DNA of 64,000 nt, taken from positions 12,670,501 to 12,734,500 of the forward strand of contig AP031356.1 of assembly GCA_037833965.1 (NCBI GenBank), given 5' to 3'. The notes below the pieces were generated by a model. The model had not been told where the DNA came from. It saw only the letters and a program-made list of their open reading frames with translations, and ran no database searches. Made by a program: the position numbers and the translations under genes. Position 1 is the stretch's first letter. Every line of letters starts with the position of its first letter. Shown here in pieces: positions 35,451-48,712 of the stretch. The stretch is from Marchantia polymorpha subsp. ruderalis (Eukaryota; Streptophyta; Marchantiopsida; Marchantiales; Marchantiaceae).

Positions 35451-37609
35451 CTATTCTACTCAATCAATTACATTTTTCTCCTAAATGGTGCATTTCATTC
35501 AAGTCTATAAAACAAATCTAGAGATTCATTATATACCAAAAAATCATATATCTTCAAAATCCATGTCTATCATTGTCATAAAGAGAATTATTGTCATCAC
35601 CTTACTTAGTTGTAATATCTAATCTGCATAATAGTTCATGGGCACAAATTGGTCTCACTTGAAATTATTGCAGATATTGCATTGTTTAGTCTCAAGTTTG
35701 TTGATCATGATTGTAGATTTCAAGATAGTCCATTACTCTCTTTCAAATACATATTTACAGTCAAAGTTAATAAAACTCAACTAAAAATTATTTATTGATA
35801 AAAATATCAGATGTTATAAAGCTAATATTGAAAATAAAAAACATATGCATGAAATATACGCAGAAGATTCATGGAAAGAAAAATTACCATCATTCACTTT
35901 TGTGAGTTAAATTTGAGAATAAATTTTCTTTTGAAGTTTGAACCGTTTCAAGAAGCAGATTGAAAAATTGTGATTAAATCATATTGGAAATTAGTTTTCA
36001 ACAATATTAATCACGCAATCTTTAAATCTAGCAAATTTTTTGTATTGAATGATGAATATAGAAGAAAAAAATTTAAATATGTAACGTAGATTAAAAATAT
36101 AACTAATATATCAAACTTTTGTATGATTATCTTTTCAATCTTTATAGATAACAAAAGTTCAATTACAGATATTTTTAATTCAAACTGCAAATATATTCAT
36201 GTATTATTATGATAAATATGTAAAAATAATGAAAATTATTTTTTAAATCATATAAATTTTACTTCTAATAAAAAATAATATTGATAAATATAGTTTTAAT
36301 CTTTTATCAAAATAAAATAGATAACATGTACATAATAAATGGTATAATTAAAATTTAAATAATATTACTATATAAATTAAAATTATTAAATAAAATTTAT
36401 AATTAATTGAAAATATTATTTTTAAATAATTCAATATTGATTTTATATAATTTTTTTAAATTTAGTTGTTTTTTTCAAAACAAAAATTCAAGAATATTGT
36501 CACTTCTTTTTGTTTAAAATTTATTTTATTTCTTTATTTTTTAAAACACTACATTGCTGTAACTTGTTTCTAAATTGTTCAATTTTTGCACCAAAATTGT
36601 TTTTATAGATGTATCAAAGGTTAAAAAAATTCATTTTATATCTTATCTAAGCCTGTTTTTGAATCAAATAATAATCACACTGTTTATTTCATATAAACAT
36701 AGGGATGCATAGAGCCAACACCAAGAAATGTAATTCAAGTCTTCAGATATTAGTTGCAAGAAATAAAAAAAACCTTTTAGAAATCTTAAGTTTGTGTAAA
36801 CCAAAGCACAAAATCTTTACTCAAACAATTTAAGATATGACCAAGATTCTCCTATAAGGATAAGCTAACTTGACTCCTACAAATTAGATTAATAGTCACC
36901 TGAATTCACAATATTCAAGTTAATTTCTTACAATAAATTTTTTTGAAGATTATGGAGTTATTTCAAAAAAATTCATAAAAAGTTTAAAATATTTCCAAAA
37001 TTACCTAATTAGATACGTCTGATCATTTTATATATACTATAAAAAATAAACCTCCTTTCATTCTTTTTGTTAAATTTTAAAATATTGAATTCTGAAGTAT
37101 ATTTCAATTTTTCAAATTCATTTTGAAACACTGATTAAAATATAGATTCTTCTAAAATCTCGTCAAAATTGATATGATCTTATCAAAATTATTTATTTCA
37201 TTTCTTGGAAAAACAGAATTGATCATATTATTTTCATCATCATCATTATCTTCATTGAAATTTTTTTAATTTGTTATGTTTATACACAATACACCTTGAT
37301 TTTTACGATATTGATTAGAAGATTTTCACAAATTTAGTTTTTTTTTATATATCAAAGCACTGTAACATGTTACTTTCATATTAGTTTCAATTTCATGTCA
37401 TCATTGAATATAAAACTATATTTTTTAATTAAATTAAATTTTGATTTAGCTCTTGAAAATGTCACCATTAGAAACGATAAATCTTAGCTTGGATATTTTA
37501 TTATATCGTTAAAAATCATAAATTACTCATTCATTAATTCTTGTTACTTTTTATAATATCTAAAATAATAAAGAATAAGTTTATTCTTTACTGTAGCTTG
37601 AGCCTTATT

Positions 37610-37800
37610 CATTCAGGTTATTTTATGTAGTATGTTATTAGTTTTCGTTCTAGTGCTCTTGGCACTAGCTAGGGGGTTCTTTTGGTTCTCTCCTCGTTTG
37701 GAGTTTGATTGTTTGTATCGTGTTTCTTAGCCTTTTGACCCTTTGGGTCTCACGGGCTTGATCTATTTACCAATATGTAATACTATCATCAAATTTATGT
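37610..37800 (+). other. Composition-shifted patch, possibly a LINE 3' end
   Basis: About 190 bases of markedly higher GC are embedded at the border of the AT-rich block. They contain phrases such as cctcgtttggag and gaccctttgggtctc, which resemble the 3' untranslated ends of plant LINE elements. No coding motif or poly(A) tail confirms this. Confidence 0.2.
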
Positions 37801-40800
37801 AAGATATGAATATTGGCCTTTTAGATCTAAGCACGATGCCTTTAAAAAATGTATTTTTTTCCTTCATAACAATATTGATAATGATATAAGTCATCAAGTT
37901 ATTTCATTTCTTTCTCTTACAGTCATATTCACATAAGGGGTTCTCTATTGATAATCCTTTGAATTTTACGTTCAACTCTGTAGATTGCACTTCGCAATTT
38001 TTACTGAGATGTAGTTTAAAATGACTCCATTCTCTTATGCAACATCAATAGAGGCTGAAAAGGCATCGTCACTTGGTAAATCGTTCACAATTTTTTTTAA
38101 TGCCTTTTTAACATATCGTAAAAGTTGTATCAAATACATCCTCTCGTTCTGAGTTATGGCAATTCTATATCTGTACATGGGAACCACTTATGCATCGGTT
38201 CAACATATATGGATGTGATGGCATATATTTGATGATGTTAAATGGTTCATCAATAAAGACAAATTTCATAACGACGGAAATAAAATAAAAAAAGGATCTT
38301 TTTGTCAATCCTTCTTGGTTTTTTATTTCGAGTCTTATAACCAGAAAACATTTCTTGTGCCTTGTAACATCTACTCTTATGTTATGTTTACTTCGATATA
38401 AATTCAAACTTTCTGTGTGACTAAATGAATTGCACATACTAGTCGGTTTCGGTCAATTGACAACTCCGTTCTCATAAATCTATGCGTTTAGGTTAATACA
38501 ATATTCTCTATTCATGCATTCTCAAGCTAGTTTTCCAGGATCGTTTTTCAAAAACCTTATCCATCCCATGATGTGCACTTTCTCATTGTTCATTGCGTTT
38601 CAAGAGTCAATTGTTTTTAACTGAAAGGGAGTACCGATTACTGTAGTAGGTTTTAACTGCCTGACTGTGGTTGGAGATCTCTTAAAATTTCATTTGGTGA
38701 CGTTTTGCTAACTAAGGAGATGACTCACACTCGAAGAGGCATGGCATGGCGACATAGTTGGAAGATAGATATGAGTTTGACTGTCCTACAAATCTCCGGG
38801 AAAAAGTATGGGTTGCTGAGAAGCATATTTCTAGTCGAAGAGAGCATCTGGTCAGATATTTTTATTCGGTCATGTTTCACACATGTAAAATGCAGAGTAT
38901 TGATTTGGGGTAAAAAGGTGAAGGGAAATGGCCCGTCTCATAATGAAGTGGACAGGAGGCATGCATACTCCTGGGAGTTGATTTGTTCCATGAGTTTGAC
39001 TTCCGGGATCATAATTCAGTTCTAAAGTTCTTTGCATATGAGAAGGCGACGAGGCATGCGTATTTGGGGCATGATGGGAAAGTTTTTCTTATTGCATGCC
39101 GCTTTAGAAAGTCTTAAAATCCTGCACCATCCGAACCAGAGAGACAAAGAAGGTTCTGCAAACCATACGAGGTCGTCACAGCGAGCGTATGATGGGATCA
39201 TGAACGAGACCATGGCCTTTTCTGGGGATTAGTTATGTCCATTTAGTGATGGAAGGAGCATTCCGTGCGCGAAAACAGTCCATCAATGCACATGAGCAGC
39301 TCTGGGTTGCATTGAATGGTAGATGCTGATTTTCTCTTCAAGGCACAGGTCATGAATGCAGGACTTTGGCTTTTGAGCTTCTAGAGTAGTAAACAGACGC
39401 AATGCAATCACACGCATTGAAGACTCATAGAGTTGCAATCCAAAAGAACGAGTAGGATGACTGGCATGGATTCCAGAAGTGCTCTCGCACGTCAGAAGAC
39501 ATGGTAATGCTGTGTTGGGACTGGGCTGGACGAGAACGAGGACATGCATCTCATAAATGGGGAGAACGAACGTAAGGGAAGACAGTGGGTGGTAAAGGTG
39601 GTATTAAACCCTTGAGCCTCCCTCCCAAGATCGAAGAGTGAAAAGAACCGATGCAGTTCGGATTCAGAGGAAAAATCCAAGTGTGTGCGAAAAGAGAAGC
39701 AGGTAAGCCCTTTGCACATGGCAGAAAGGATATAAAAAGTTGGCAGTCGATCACTCACATCTCTTGTGGTCGGTCATATCATGCACATTTGCTATGAGCT
39801 GGAAAAGACATCCCAATGATGGCGTCTAATGCTCTTCATGTGACATCTTTAACTCGGTGGATCCCACCAACCTTTCAACTAAACTATGCTGTTGTGTACT
39901 GGCGGTACAGTCGGTTTTATGATGACCATTCGAGCCCCATTTCCGGCCCAGATTAAACTTCAAGGTCCTCGAGTACCATGAAATCGTAGTCAGCGGTTTT
40001 TCTGGCGAACTCCGGTTGCCATATGATCATCACGTAGTACGCTTCTTCGAGGGCTTGAGCAAAAGGCTACAGTCTAAAATCTCTGCATGACAACTCCCTC
40101 CCTCCCAGCGATCCCAGCAAGTGGCTTCTCTCTGTTGATAAGCACCGGACGAGTCAACTTCTGCTATTATAAGCTCTAGACCTGATCATCAAAGAAGAAA
40201 ATGCCTCTTGACCCCAGTCAACTTACGGACAGGATGATGAGAGGCTGAATATCTTTAACTCGGCAGCGGACGGACTTCTGTGCCCGGCTTTCTCTTGCGC
40301 GCACCTCGACGCATCATTGGACGGCTTTCCATTGAACATCGCCGATGGAGACTGAAATACCCCCAAAGAAAAGAAGCAAGGCGGAAGAAGGTCTCATGAT
40401 GCCCCGATGTACAGGCGGTAAATGATCCTATCTAGATAATCATAAACCCTGAAACTTCAGGATTCTATGTGTCGAAAGTCGACGAGGCTAGAGTTAACTC
40501 GATCCCACTCGTCGTGGAAAGCGTCGCAGTTCTCATTCTGTGCTTTTCTTTTTCAATGGGTAAGTTCTTCTACAACGTCTAGTCCTTGCATGTGTGCAGA
40601 CTAGAAGAATGATCTGGTCCGCGTAGGCAGTCACACAAGAGTTGTTAGTTTGTGCCAGTGCACAGACCTTTGCGAACATAGCTGTAGCCGTATTGTTGCC
40701 ACTGCAAAGTATCTTTCGGGCCTACGAGCGAGACCAAGTTGACGTGAAGAGACGAATATTTTGTCAGCTGACCACGTACAGAGAGACGAGACTAAAAGGG

Positions 40801-41400
40801 GGTCAGCAGTGACGAGCAGTTAAGCTTTGTGACTTTTGTTGATACCACATCCTTCGTTGGTTGAGCAGTTTTGAATTTTCTAGGTAGATTTTTATGGTAC
40901 GATCTAATTCTCGCTTTCTTCTTTCTGCTTGTAGGACTCTCTAAGTCTATTCGACTCGGGTAGCCTGGGAAAGGCACTAGAGTCTAGTGTGTGTGTGTGT
41001 TCTCGATGGTGACGGGAAAATATATTTTAGGCTCCAAGGACCGAGTCAAGATGAAGCAAGGAAGGAAGTATTCTACCTGGTGCATTGAATAGAATTGAAT
41101 TGAATTCTCGTCATGGCAACTCCCCACCAGATTCACTTTTTGTTTGGACATGATTTCGGATCCAAGAAGTTGGAAGATGGGTTGGGTTGAGTTGGGTTGG
41201 CTTCGTATATAAAGACTTGAAATACATACAACAAAGATAACTGGACACTGCGGTAGATGCCTGAAGTCCTGGACTTTTTCCTCGTCTATGTAATGACTGT
41301 GTCAAAGGCATAACACCTTTAACATGTAATGATGGATGAGGGGTTGCTTGGATCACACATTCTTGGGCACCTTTGCTGTGAATTGCATCTTTCATGACTG
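37801..41400. other. Intergenic, no gene recognised
   Basis: Composition changes from AT-rich to intermediate. Open frames on minus (38165-38437, 39283-39758, 40792-40977, 41111-41395) and on plus (38705-39025) lack domains and have no convincing splice partners. A short GT run is present at about 40987-41000. Confidence 0.4.
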
Positions 41401-42248
41401 CAGATCGTCTGACAGTTTATCCGAGTAGTAACTCTCCCCCCCTCCTCTCCCTCCCTCTCTGAGCACCAGATCGAATTCAGTTCGAGCATCAGAAAAACAT
41501 TGTGCTTGTGGCGAATCTCACTCAATTATCATCATCCTGTAACCTGTGGATACTGGACCTCTTTGTCTGTCCGCCCAGCCCAGCCAGTGAGCCAGCCGTG
41601 CTGCTGCCATTCAGCCAGCCAACAAGCCAGCGAACCAGGAGGGCCTCTGGGCTTAGTCAGGGCTTCTGCTGCGCAAGCGATCGTAGGTCCATTACTCCTG
41701 AGTCCTGTCGCCGAGGCCCTAAGCTCGAAATTCCGGCTCTGGCACAGCGCATTTGAGGCCAGGTAGAATTCTGCATAGGCATATTTGACCCCGCCGGGAT
41801 GCCCTTGGTCACCCTGACGAGCCGAGTCCGAAGGAAGAACATCATGAAAAAGCTCGCGGCGCCCTTTCTTCTTTTCTCGAACGCATGGAAGACGGGGTCT
41901 TTTTCCAGATATTATTTCCCGTCCGCCATGCCGGCTCCCCATTTGTTTCTCCAGGGATGTCAAAAAGCCTTCCGTTACGGGCGAGAAATCCCTGGAGCTA
42001 CTCGCTCGCTACACTCGCCCTTCGCGCCAGCGCTGTAATTAAGCCAAAAGCTTATGCGCCCCGCGAAAAGAAAGAGTGATGAAAAAGCTCGCGTCCATCC
42101 ACAGAGACCAAAAAGGCGTTCATTATTTCTACCAGAACTGCGTCGTTCTTGACCACGACCACGACCTGAAGTAATGGCACGCTTTAACTCGTTGTTCCGT
42201 CCCACCCACCACGTCAAATCCGTTGCCATCTCTGCGACCGTAGAGAAA

Positions 42249-42270
42249 GAGAGAGAGAGAGAGAGAGAGA
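42249..42270 (+). repeat. (GA)11 microsatellite
   Basis: A pure GA dinucleotide run within the orphan GC-rich island. Confidence 0.9.
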
Positions 42271-43087
42271 GCCGCGGCAGTGGTGCCAATGGTGGACGAT
42301 CTCGCGTCGGGGTCGGTACCGGTGGTGGTGGTAGAGGAGGAGGAACCGTTGAGAACGAGCGCCCGTCATACCATAAATTTTCGAACGCTTCGGCGATTGA
42401 TCGATCGATTACCGAGAGGTGTCGCATTGATGCGACTGCATGTATGATCTCAGAGAGCGAGAAAAAGTCGTGGCCCTTTTCGGGCACAGAATTGGAATCT
42501 CGAGCAGCTGACGGTAATGAGAACAAAACGGATTGGAAGAATGTGTGTTTGTGCTGGCGACGGTATCGGCAAACCCTAAAACGAAGTCTATCGGACGGGA
42601 TCGATTCTATTGGGCAGACAGAAGACAAGAAGAGAATGAAGGCTCGAGGCCGTGGGGACGGTGGGGCTGAGCTGAGCTGAGCTGAGCGGTTGAATGTATG
42701 TCGTCTGCATTTGACGGATGGAAAGAAAAAAGAGAGAGCGCCGAGAGGCGATGGCAAGATGTCCAATTCGTGCTCAAAAGGCGTGCAGGCCCCACAGACA
42801 GCCACCCAGACACGCAGGCGGGCGGGCGGGCAGACAGACAGACAGGCGCAAGAGCAGGACGTGCAGCGTTGGGGGCTTCATATCTTCTTGGAGTCAACCA
42901 TCCGCGCGTTTGAAAGCGCTTGGCAATATTGGTCGTGAGAAGATTAAATCCGATTGTTTTACCGAATCCCTGCGGCCGAGACGCCAACGCAGGCACGCAG
43001 AGGCACCCAGCCCTGCAGCCCGCCCGCCCCGACGACTGACCGACTGAGAAAGGCGAGGGCATCTCATGATAGGAATAAAAAAGGGAG

Positions 43088-43103
43088 GGCCGGCCGGCCG
43101 GCC
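43088..43103. repeat. (GGCC)4
   Basis: Four tandem ggcc units form a fully self-complementary 16-base palindrome. Confidence 0.9.
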
Positions 43104-43600
43104 AGGGTCCATCGCAGGCGCGCATCCATGCAGCGCAATCGTTGGCCCGGAGGCTGATGATGTTGGGGAATAGAATCGAACTTACGCCCTGCCTGCCGCT
43201 CCGGCGGAAGGGCGGGAACGCAGCGGACACTGATGCATGGAGGGAGTGGAATCGGCCAGGCCCCCGCTCGGAGCAGGTCGCGTCAGGCCCTGCAGGAGAG
43301 CGGCATCTCATCCCCATGCCCGAGCTCCTGCTCCTGCTCCTGCTCCTAATCCATGAGCCGAGGTGGGCAGAGGGGAGAACGTGTGCCAACTAGGGACTTA
43401 CATCGCATGGCGGAATGCAGCAGCAGCAGGAATCAGGATTGCATTGTGCCTTTTGGCAGGGAGCCCCAAAAGTCCGTGTTCGTGTTCGTGCTCGTGTGAA
43501 GCGACGAGGAGTGAGTTACCGCAAGGCTCGGCCGGGCTCAGGGCTGAGGGCTTGAGGGATGAGGCGGGCGAACAAAAGATTCAGATCGATCTTGAAACCA

Positions 43601-43639
43601 CAGCAGGCAGCAGCAGGCAGGCAGGCAGGCAGGCCGGCC
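43601..43639 (+). repeat. (CAGCAGG)n/(CAGG)n repeat
   Basis: cagcaggcag units run into a pure caggcagg tetranucleotide array ending in ggccggcc. Confidence 0.85.
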
Positions 43640-44613
43640 ACCCCCCGCTTTATTATCCAGACTCCCAAGGAGTCGGAACCCCGTCATGAGTCCATGCCGA
43701 GCACGTCCCCACCACAACTCGACGCAATGATATCTCTCGCTCCGCCCTTTGTCTTACGCTACCCGCCTCGAGTAGACACCGTCCCCTACACAGCAGGACG
43801 GTACATGCAAGCCTCTTTCTCCTCCTTCCTTCCTTCCTCATTCCATACGTCTTTCTCGCCCGTTTCGACCCAACCCCTGCCCCTCCCCATAACTAATTGC
43901 CTCTGGCGAGCCCAGCCGCATGCCCTCAAAAGGCTAGTCCTTGCAGCGTGTTGCCCCTGGGCCCTGGCGCTGCCGTCTGCCAGAACGGACGGACGGACGG
44001 AAATCGTGACCTGCCTGCCACCATCATCATTATCATTGCATCGCCGCAGCGGATATCGAACGCGAAGGTGGTGTGCGCCTTCCGTCTTTCGGTTTCGCGA
44101 TGCACGTTTCGGCATCTGCGTGCTCGCTTTTCGCAGCACACACGAGCACGCGCGCCCGCCCGCCCGCACGGGGATCGCGATTCGCGACGGCCGCGGATAT
44201 TTGGATCCGACCCGGTAGCGAGAACTGCGAGGGAGTGGGGCGAAGTCGCGCGGGGGGTGGGGGCTCCGAGTGATGATGGACGGCGAAGTTGACCTGTGTG
44301 GGGGCAGATCGGTTACGCAGTATTCGCCATGAGTGCCCAATACTCGTGCATGTCTTGGCCGCGGAGTCGGGGCGCCTGCCACACGTGGCAAGGGAAACAC
44401 ATGCATTATCTGCAATGGACATGAAATCTATCTCTGAATCTATCTGTCTAACATTCCCCCTACAGTGAATGAAGGGCCGGCCAAACATTTGAGATAGAAT
44501 GATTTGCGGGCTTGCGGAGCCCTCGCTCGCGAATTCTCGTAGACATGTGCGTAGCCATATATAAATATATCCCCAGGGCGCGAGGGGCCGACGGAATGTC
44601 AAGCCTCCATGAG

Positions 44614-44635
44614 GCCGACCGACCGACCGACCGAG
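44614..44635 (+). repeat. (CCGA)n tetranucleotide repeat
   Basis: About five tandem ccga units. Confidence 0.85.
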
Positions 44636-45699
44636 CCGGACGGAAAGACGGAGGCGAGCAGGGGCCGGATCGGGGCTTTAACGGATGCCCTCATGCAGAA
44701 TGTCAGAGACCGCCGCACCGGGGGCAGTGCAAAAGAGACCGGAAGAGGTTGCGATGGACCGAAAAGCCGGTTCCATGGACTGACGGACGTGACGCGGGGG
44801 GGTGACGGGGCGATGACGGGCCAGGCGGCCAGGCCTGGGGGCCGGCGCCGGGCCATGAAAGGAAGCAAGCAAGGACGGAGGCCCTTGCTCCGGCGTGCCC
44901 AGCAGCCACCCGGTACAGTTTGGGCCATTCCACCTGGAGACTACAACAGTTTTGCCGAGATGAGAATTTCGGCAGAGATCTTCATGAACGCACAGACAAA
45001 TGCGCATGCGTTCGTTTATTCTCGTGCCGCTGCCGCTGTTGTTGTGGCTGCTGTTGCTGTTGCTGCTGCTACTTATGCTTACGCCCGTAACCGAACCCGG
45101 GCGCGACCCCACCCCACCCCAATCCACCTAAACTCAACCCCTGCCTGGCCGCAGCGTCGAGCCAGAAATCGCTCGTTTCGCAAACCCCGAGCTCCTCGCC
45201 TCGCATCACATGCGGCTGCTCTCGCTGCTGCAGTCATTGCAGCCGTGCACCTGCTTCTCTTTGTCTCTCGCTCTCGGCATCTGCGTTTCGTTCTGGGCAT
45301 TCCACCACACCACAACCAACCCCCACCCCCAGCTGTTCGATCGAAGAGCTTCCATAACTCCATGGAGAGCGTTACCAAACTGAACCGGCGTGTTTTTTTG
45401 GGGTCCCGCGGAAAAGATCTTCTCGTGCATTGCATCCATGGCGACGGACGACACCCCGTAGCATGGTCAGGCCAGGGCAGCGGGACAAAAGGGCGACCGC
45501 AATAGTCCGTCAGATAGATGGATATTCGTATTTTACGTGTTGCGTGGAATCTCCGTACCAACAGAAGGACGCCGTCGTCTGGCCCTAGGTCACAGGTGCT
45601 TGAGTCTACCCCGAGCGCATACATACATGTCTCGTGTTCGGATCGAACAGCGATGAGGATCAGGTTGCTGGCCAAAGGTAGTTGATCGGCAATTCAGAT

Positions 45700-45725
45700 G
45701 GGCTGGGCTGGGCTGGGCTGGGCTG
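45700..45725 (+). repeat. (GGGCT)5 repeat
   Basis: Five tandem gggct units. Confidence 0.9.
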
Positions 45726-48687
45726 CGACGAGCGAAAGCAAAGGCGTCGGTTCCAGACATGTATACCTGTAATGAGTGCTGTGTTGCTTACGAGGAACAT
45801 GGCCTACATGTTATCTGCTCGTTCGAGCTCGCTCGCTCGCTCGAGTAGTTCAGGTCCTCGGGACCTCAGCCTCAGGTCAGAGTATGGCTCAGTATCTCGC
45901 AGTCCCAAGTCGCCAGTACAGCAGGCGGGCTTCTACACCCCCTGTCCATGTACTGCAGACGTCTGCTGGGGACGGGAGTACTGCTGCAACCACTGACCGA
46001 ATGAACGAAACCAGAGGCGAGACGAGGAGAGCAGATCAGAGCAGAAATCTCTCCTTGGACGGTTGGACCTTGATTCTCACTGACACCTACTAGACTCTGA
46101 CACACTGGCGGGCGGGCTAGCGGGCAGGAGGGCGGGCAGGCATGGTCTGTCCACTCACAGTTCACTACCTCGCACTGCTCACATCTGAATCACATGCCAT
46201 CCTGCTCTTCGTCCAACCATCTGGCTCACGAGTCACAACTCACTCTCGCTCCGGGGATCTGTTGTATGTTCAGCTGAGCTTCACATGAAGAGTGTGATCT
46301 CTGCGACGGACTGCGCTCTGGACTGGCTGCTCGCCACCGTCGGGTACAACACGCGGCACGTAATCAACTGTTCGAGACATTATGTCCAATCGCTCGACTC
46401 GCCCGTCGCAGCTCCTGCCTCGGCGAATCGCGTCGCAGCCTTGCCCCTCGTCTCCCCCTCGCCTCGCGTCGCTGCGATCCAATACTGAGGCGTCCGGCGA
46501 TGACGAGGTCTGATGTTGTAATGCAACGTCCAGCCAGCCCCACAGGGCCTGGGCCTGGGGCCGGGCTGCAGCTGTAGCATCGGCCAGGGCCTCTCGCGAG
46601 TACATTCTCCCTCTCATCTTACCAGCCAATTCGAACCTCTGAGCCAACGAACGACATCTCTCACTCAATGCTGCTGGAAGGAGTGCGTGACCTCCTGCCT
46701 TTCTCCGAAAAGGGCGTCATCGTTCATAAAGCTGCTCGCACTGTACCTCCTAAAGGTGTCTCACTGTTCTCTATAATTGGTTACAGTCGCCGTGCCCTGC
46801 CGTGCGCTCTCTTGCGGGATGCTAATATTCTGATGAAAACCCCCATGGACGCATCGATCATTCGAACGAACAAGCAATCAATCAATCAGTCAGTCGATCC
46901 CCGTTCGGCAATATGCACCGAACCCCTCCAAAACACGGTAAACGTTTTCCTGGAATGAGACTTCACTCGCTGACACGTACCGTAGTTCTGGATTTCAGGA
47001 GCCATTATAAATAAGCACGAGACTCGAGAGACGAGAAGATACCTGCTCGTTCGACAAAGAGCCACTGTTTCGTCTCTATGCACCATCCTCGGTCCAGGTC
47101 TCACTCAGCTCATGTCGATCTGCGATGTCACCGCTCGACATTACATCAGCGAGCATTGTGATGGCAAAGCCTGGGGGATTCCTTTGTCGATGTGGGGGTG
47201 AGTGTGCTAGGGTTGACTCCTTGCATGCGCAGTGATTCACGGCCCCTGGACAGACTGGATTCGCGGTTTGTTATGTTTCCGGATTGAGATTCTCTGTCTA
47301 TCTATTCTTCCTGTGTTCCGCGTTTGAAAGTCTCAGCGATTGCGCATCATCAGTGAGACTTGTACCTGAGAAGCTCCTCGAATCTATTTGCTTCTGGGAG
47401 GAGGATTACTCACTCGCACAATTTCCTGGTCAGTTTAGTTTTTCGTATCCTCGTTTGCAGTCTCAATCTAGATTCCCTCCAACAAGCAAATTGAGGCGAA
47501 GCTTCTCGGTGTGGGACCTGCTGGACTTCCTGCGACTCCTGCCGAGGATGGGACTTATTCCCGCCCTCCAGAATATTTCCAATCAGCATGATCCTCTGGG
47601 ACAGTAGGAATGGAAGAGCAGATAAGAAGCACATGAAGCAACACAGTGAGTAGCATGGGGAAATGCCCTCTCCGCAGTACAGTACATGAAAGATAACCCC
47701 CACCCTCCATATCTTTCTCTTCTGATTGTGTACGTCGGATGCAGTCCGACGCAGATTGTTTGCATGCATGACATTGTATCACTTTCTGGATTCTGGATGC
47801 CAACTGAGCCACAACGGTTTTCTAAGAGTTTCTCATGGCTAAGATATTATCGTGCAGTGTTATGTCATCGATCAGAGCCTTGGTGTGAGGCCAGTGGAGC
47901 GGCAGGATCTGTGATTATTCACACAAAAGAGCGCATACGGTTTTTATATTGCCCAACATCTTCGTACATTACATTGTCCCGAGTTGTACGAGGGAGGGAG
48001 GGAGAAGAAAGTGGAAAGCGATGGAGCGGTGGTGTGGGAGAACCTCGGAAAGGCTTTTCTATCAGCATCTCCGAAGTTGTGGCATCATCTTCTGTAGACC
48101 CAATTCGATGTTTCCTGAACACACTTTTGACAACTAGAAGACGTAAAGAAAAGCCTCCTACGAAGCACCTGTGATACGATGATTGCCAAAGCAACAGTGT
48201 CTGGATTTTCCATGACTCTTTTGGCGAATGGCGAGACGACGCAAACCATGTGAATAAAGTACTCGGAGATATCTAACTCCCTCACTCCAGTTTTACCTCC
48301 AAATGTTCATTAATCATATGATAAACCGGACAGCGAACCGCTTTAAGCTGGTGTCACCCATGCGGTTTTCAGCCCCCGAGCACCACTTTCCAACCCCCGT
48401 CTCTGGAGCTTTTGATCGGAAAAGGCGAGGAGGGCTAAATGCGCAGAGCGGTCGGCTGAAAGCTGATTTCCGATGCTTTGGAATCCGAAAGATAATACGA
48501 GCGCCGGTACGTGTTGACGAGCTAAAGCGAGCTCTTACGGACTAAATAAAATATTCGGTGGTTCACGGGCGAAATGTCCAGGCCAGAGCCAGAGCCAGAG
48601 GCAAAGCCAAAGCCCTGACCTGGAGGGATGTGAATTGGAAGATTCGGAACTCCTGCATGGAGTCTGAGAGCGGAGTCTGAGGGGCAG

Positions 48688-48712
48688 CCCGGCGCCCGGC
48701 GCCCGGCGCCCG
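48688..48712 (+). repeat. (GGCGCCC)3 repeat
   Basis: Three tandem seven-base ggcgccc units with flanking partial copies. Each unit contains the palindrome ggcgcc. Confidence 0.9.

Larger units (their letters stand above)
33001..37600. other. AT-rich block containing a decayed retroelement
   Basis: Very AT-rich sequence with long A/T runs starts near 33.0 kb and ends near 37.6 kb. The 34.4-35.5 kb part retains copia reverse transcriptase/RNase H motifs on minus (separate entry). The rest shows no readable motif but is plausibly the remainder of the same element or nested ones. No long terminal repeats could be recognised by eye. Confidence 0.55.

Noticed and set aside
43601..43639. Spaced short repeats considered as a CRISPR array
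   Set aside because: These are contiguous microsatellites without spacers, in a eukaryotic context.
41975..45505. Several frames of 200-298 codons (41975-42805 and 42607-43389 minus; 43559-44218 and 44609-45505 plus)
   Set aside because: They overlap each other on both strands, consist largely of translated GA, CAG, GGC and similar repeats, and show no domain or splice structure. GC-rich DNA lacks stops by chance.
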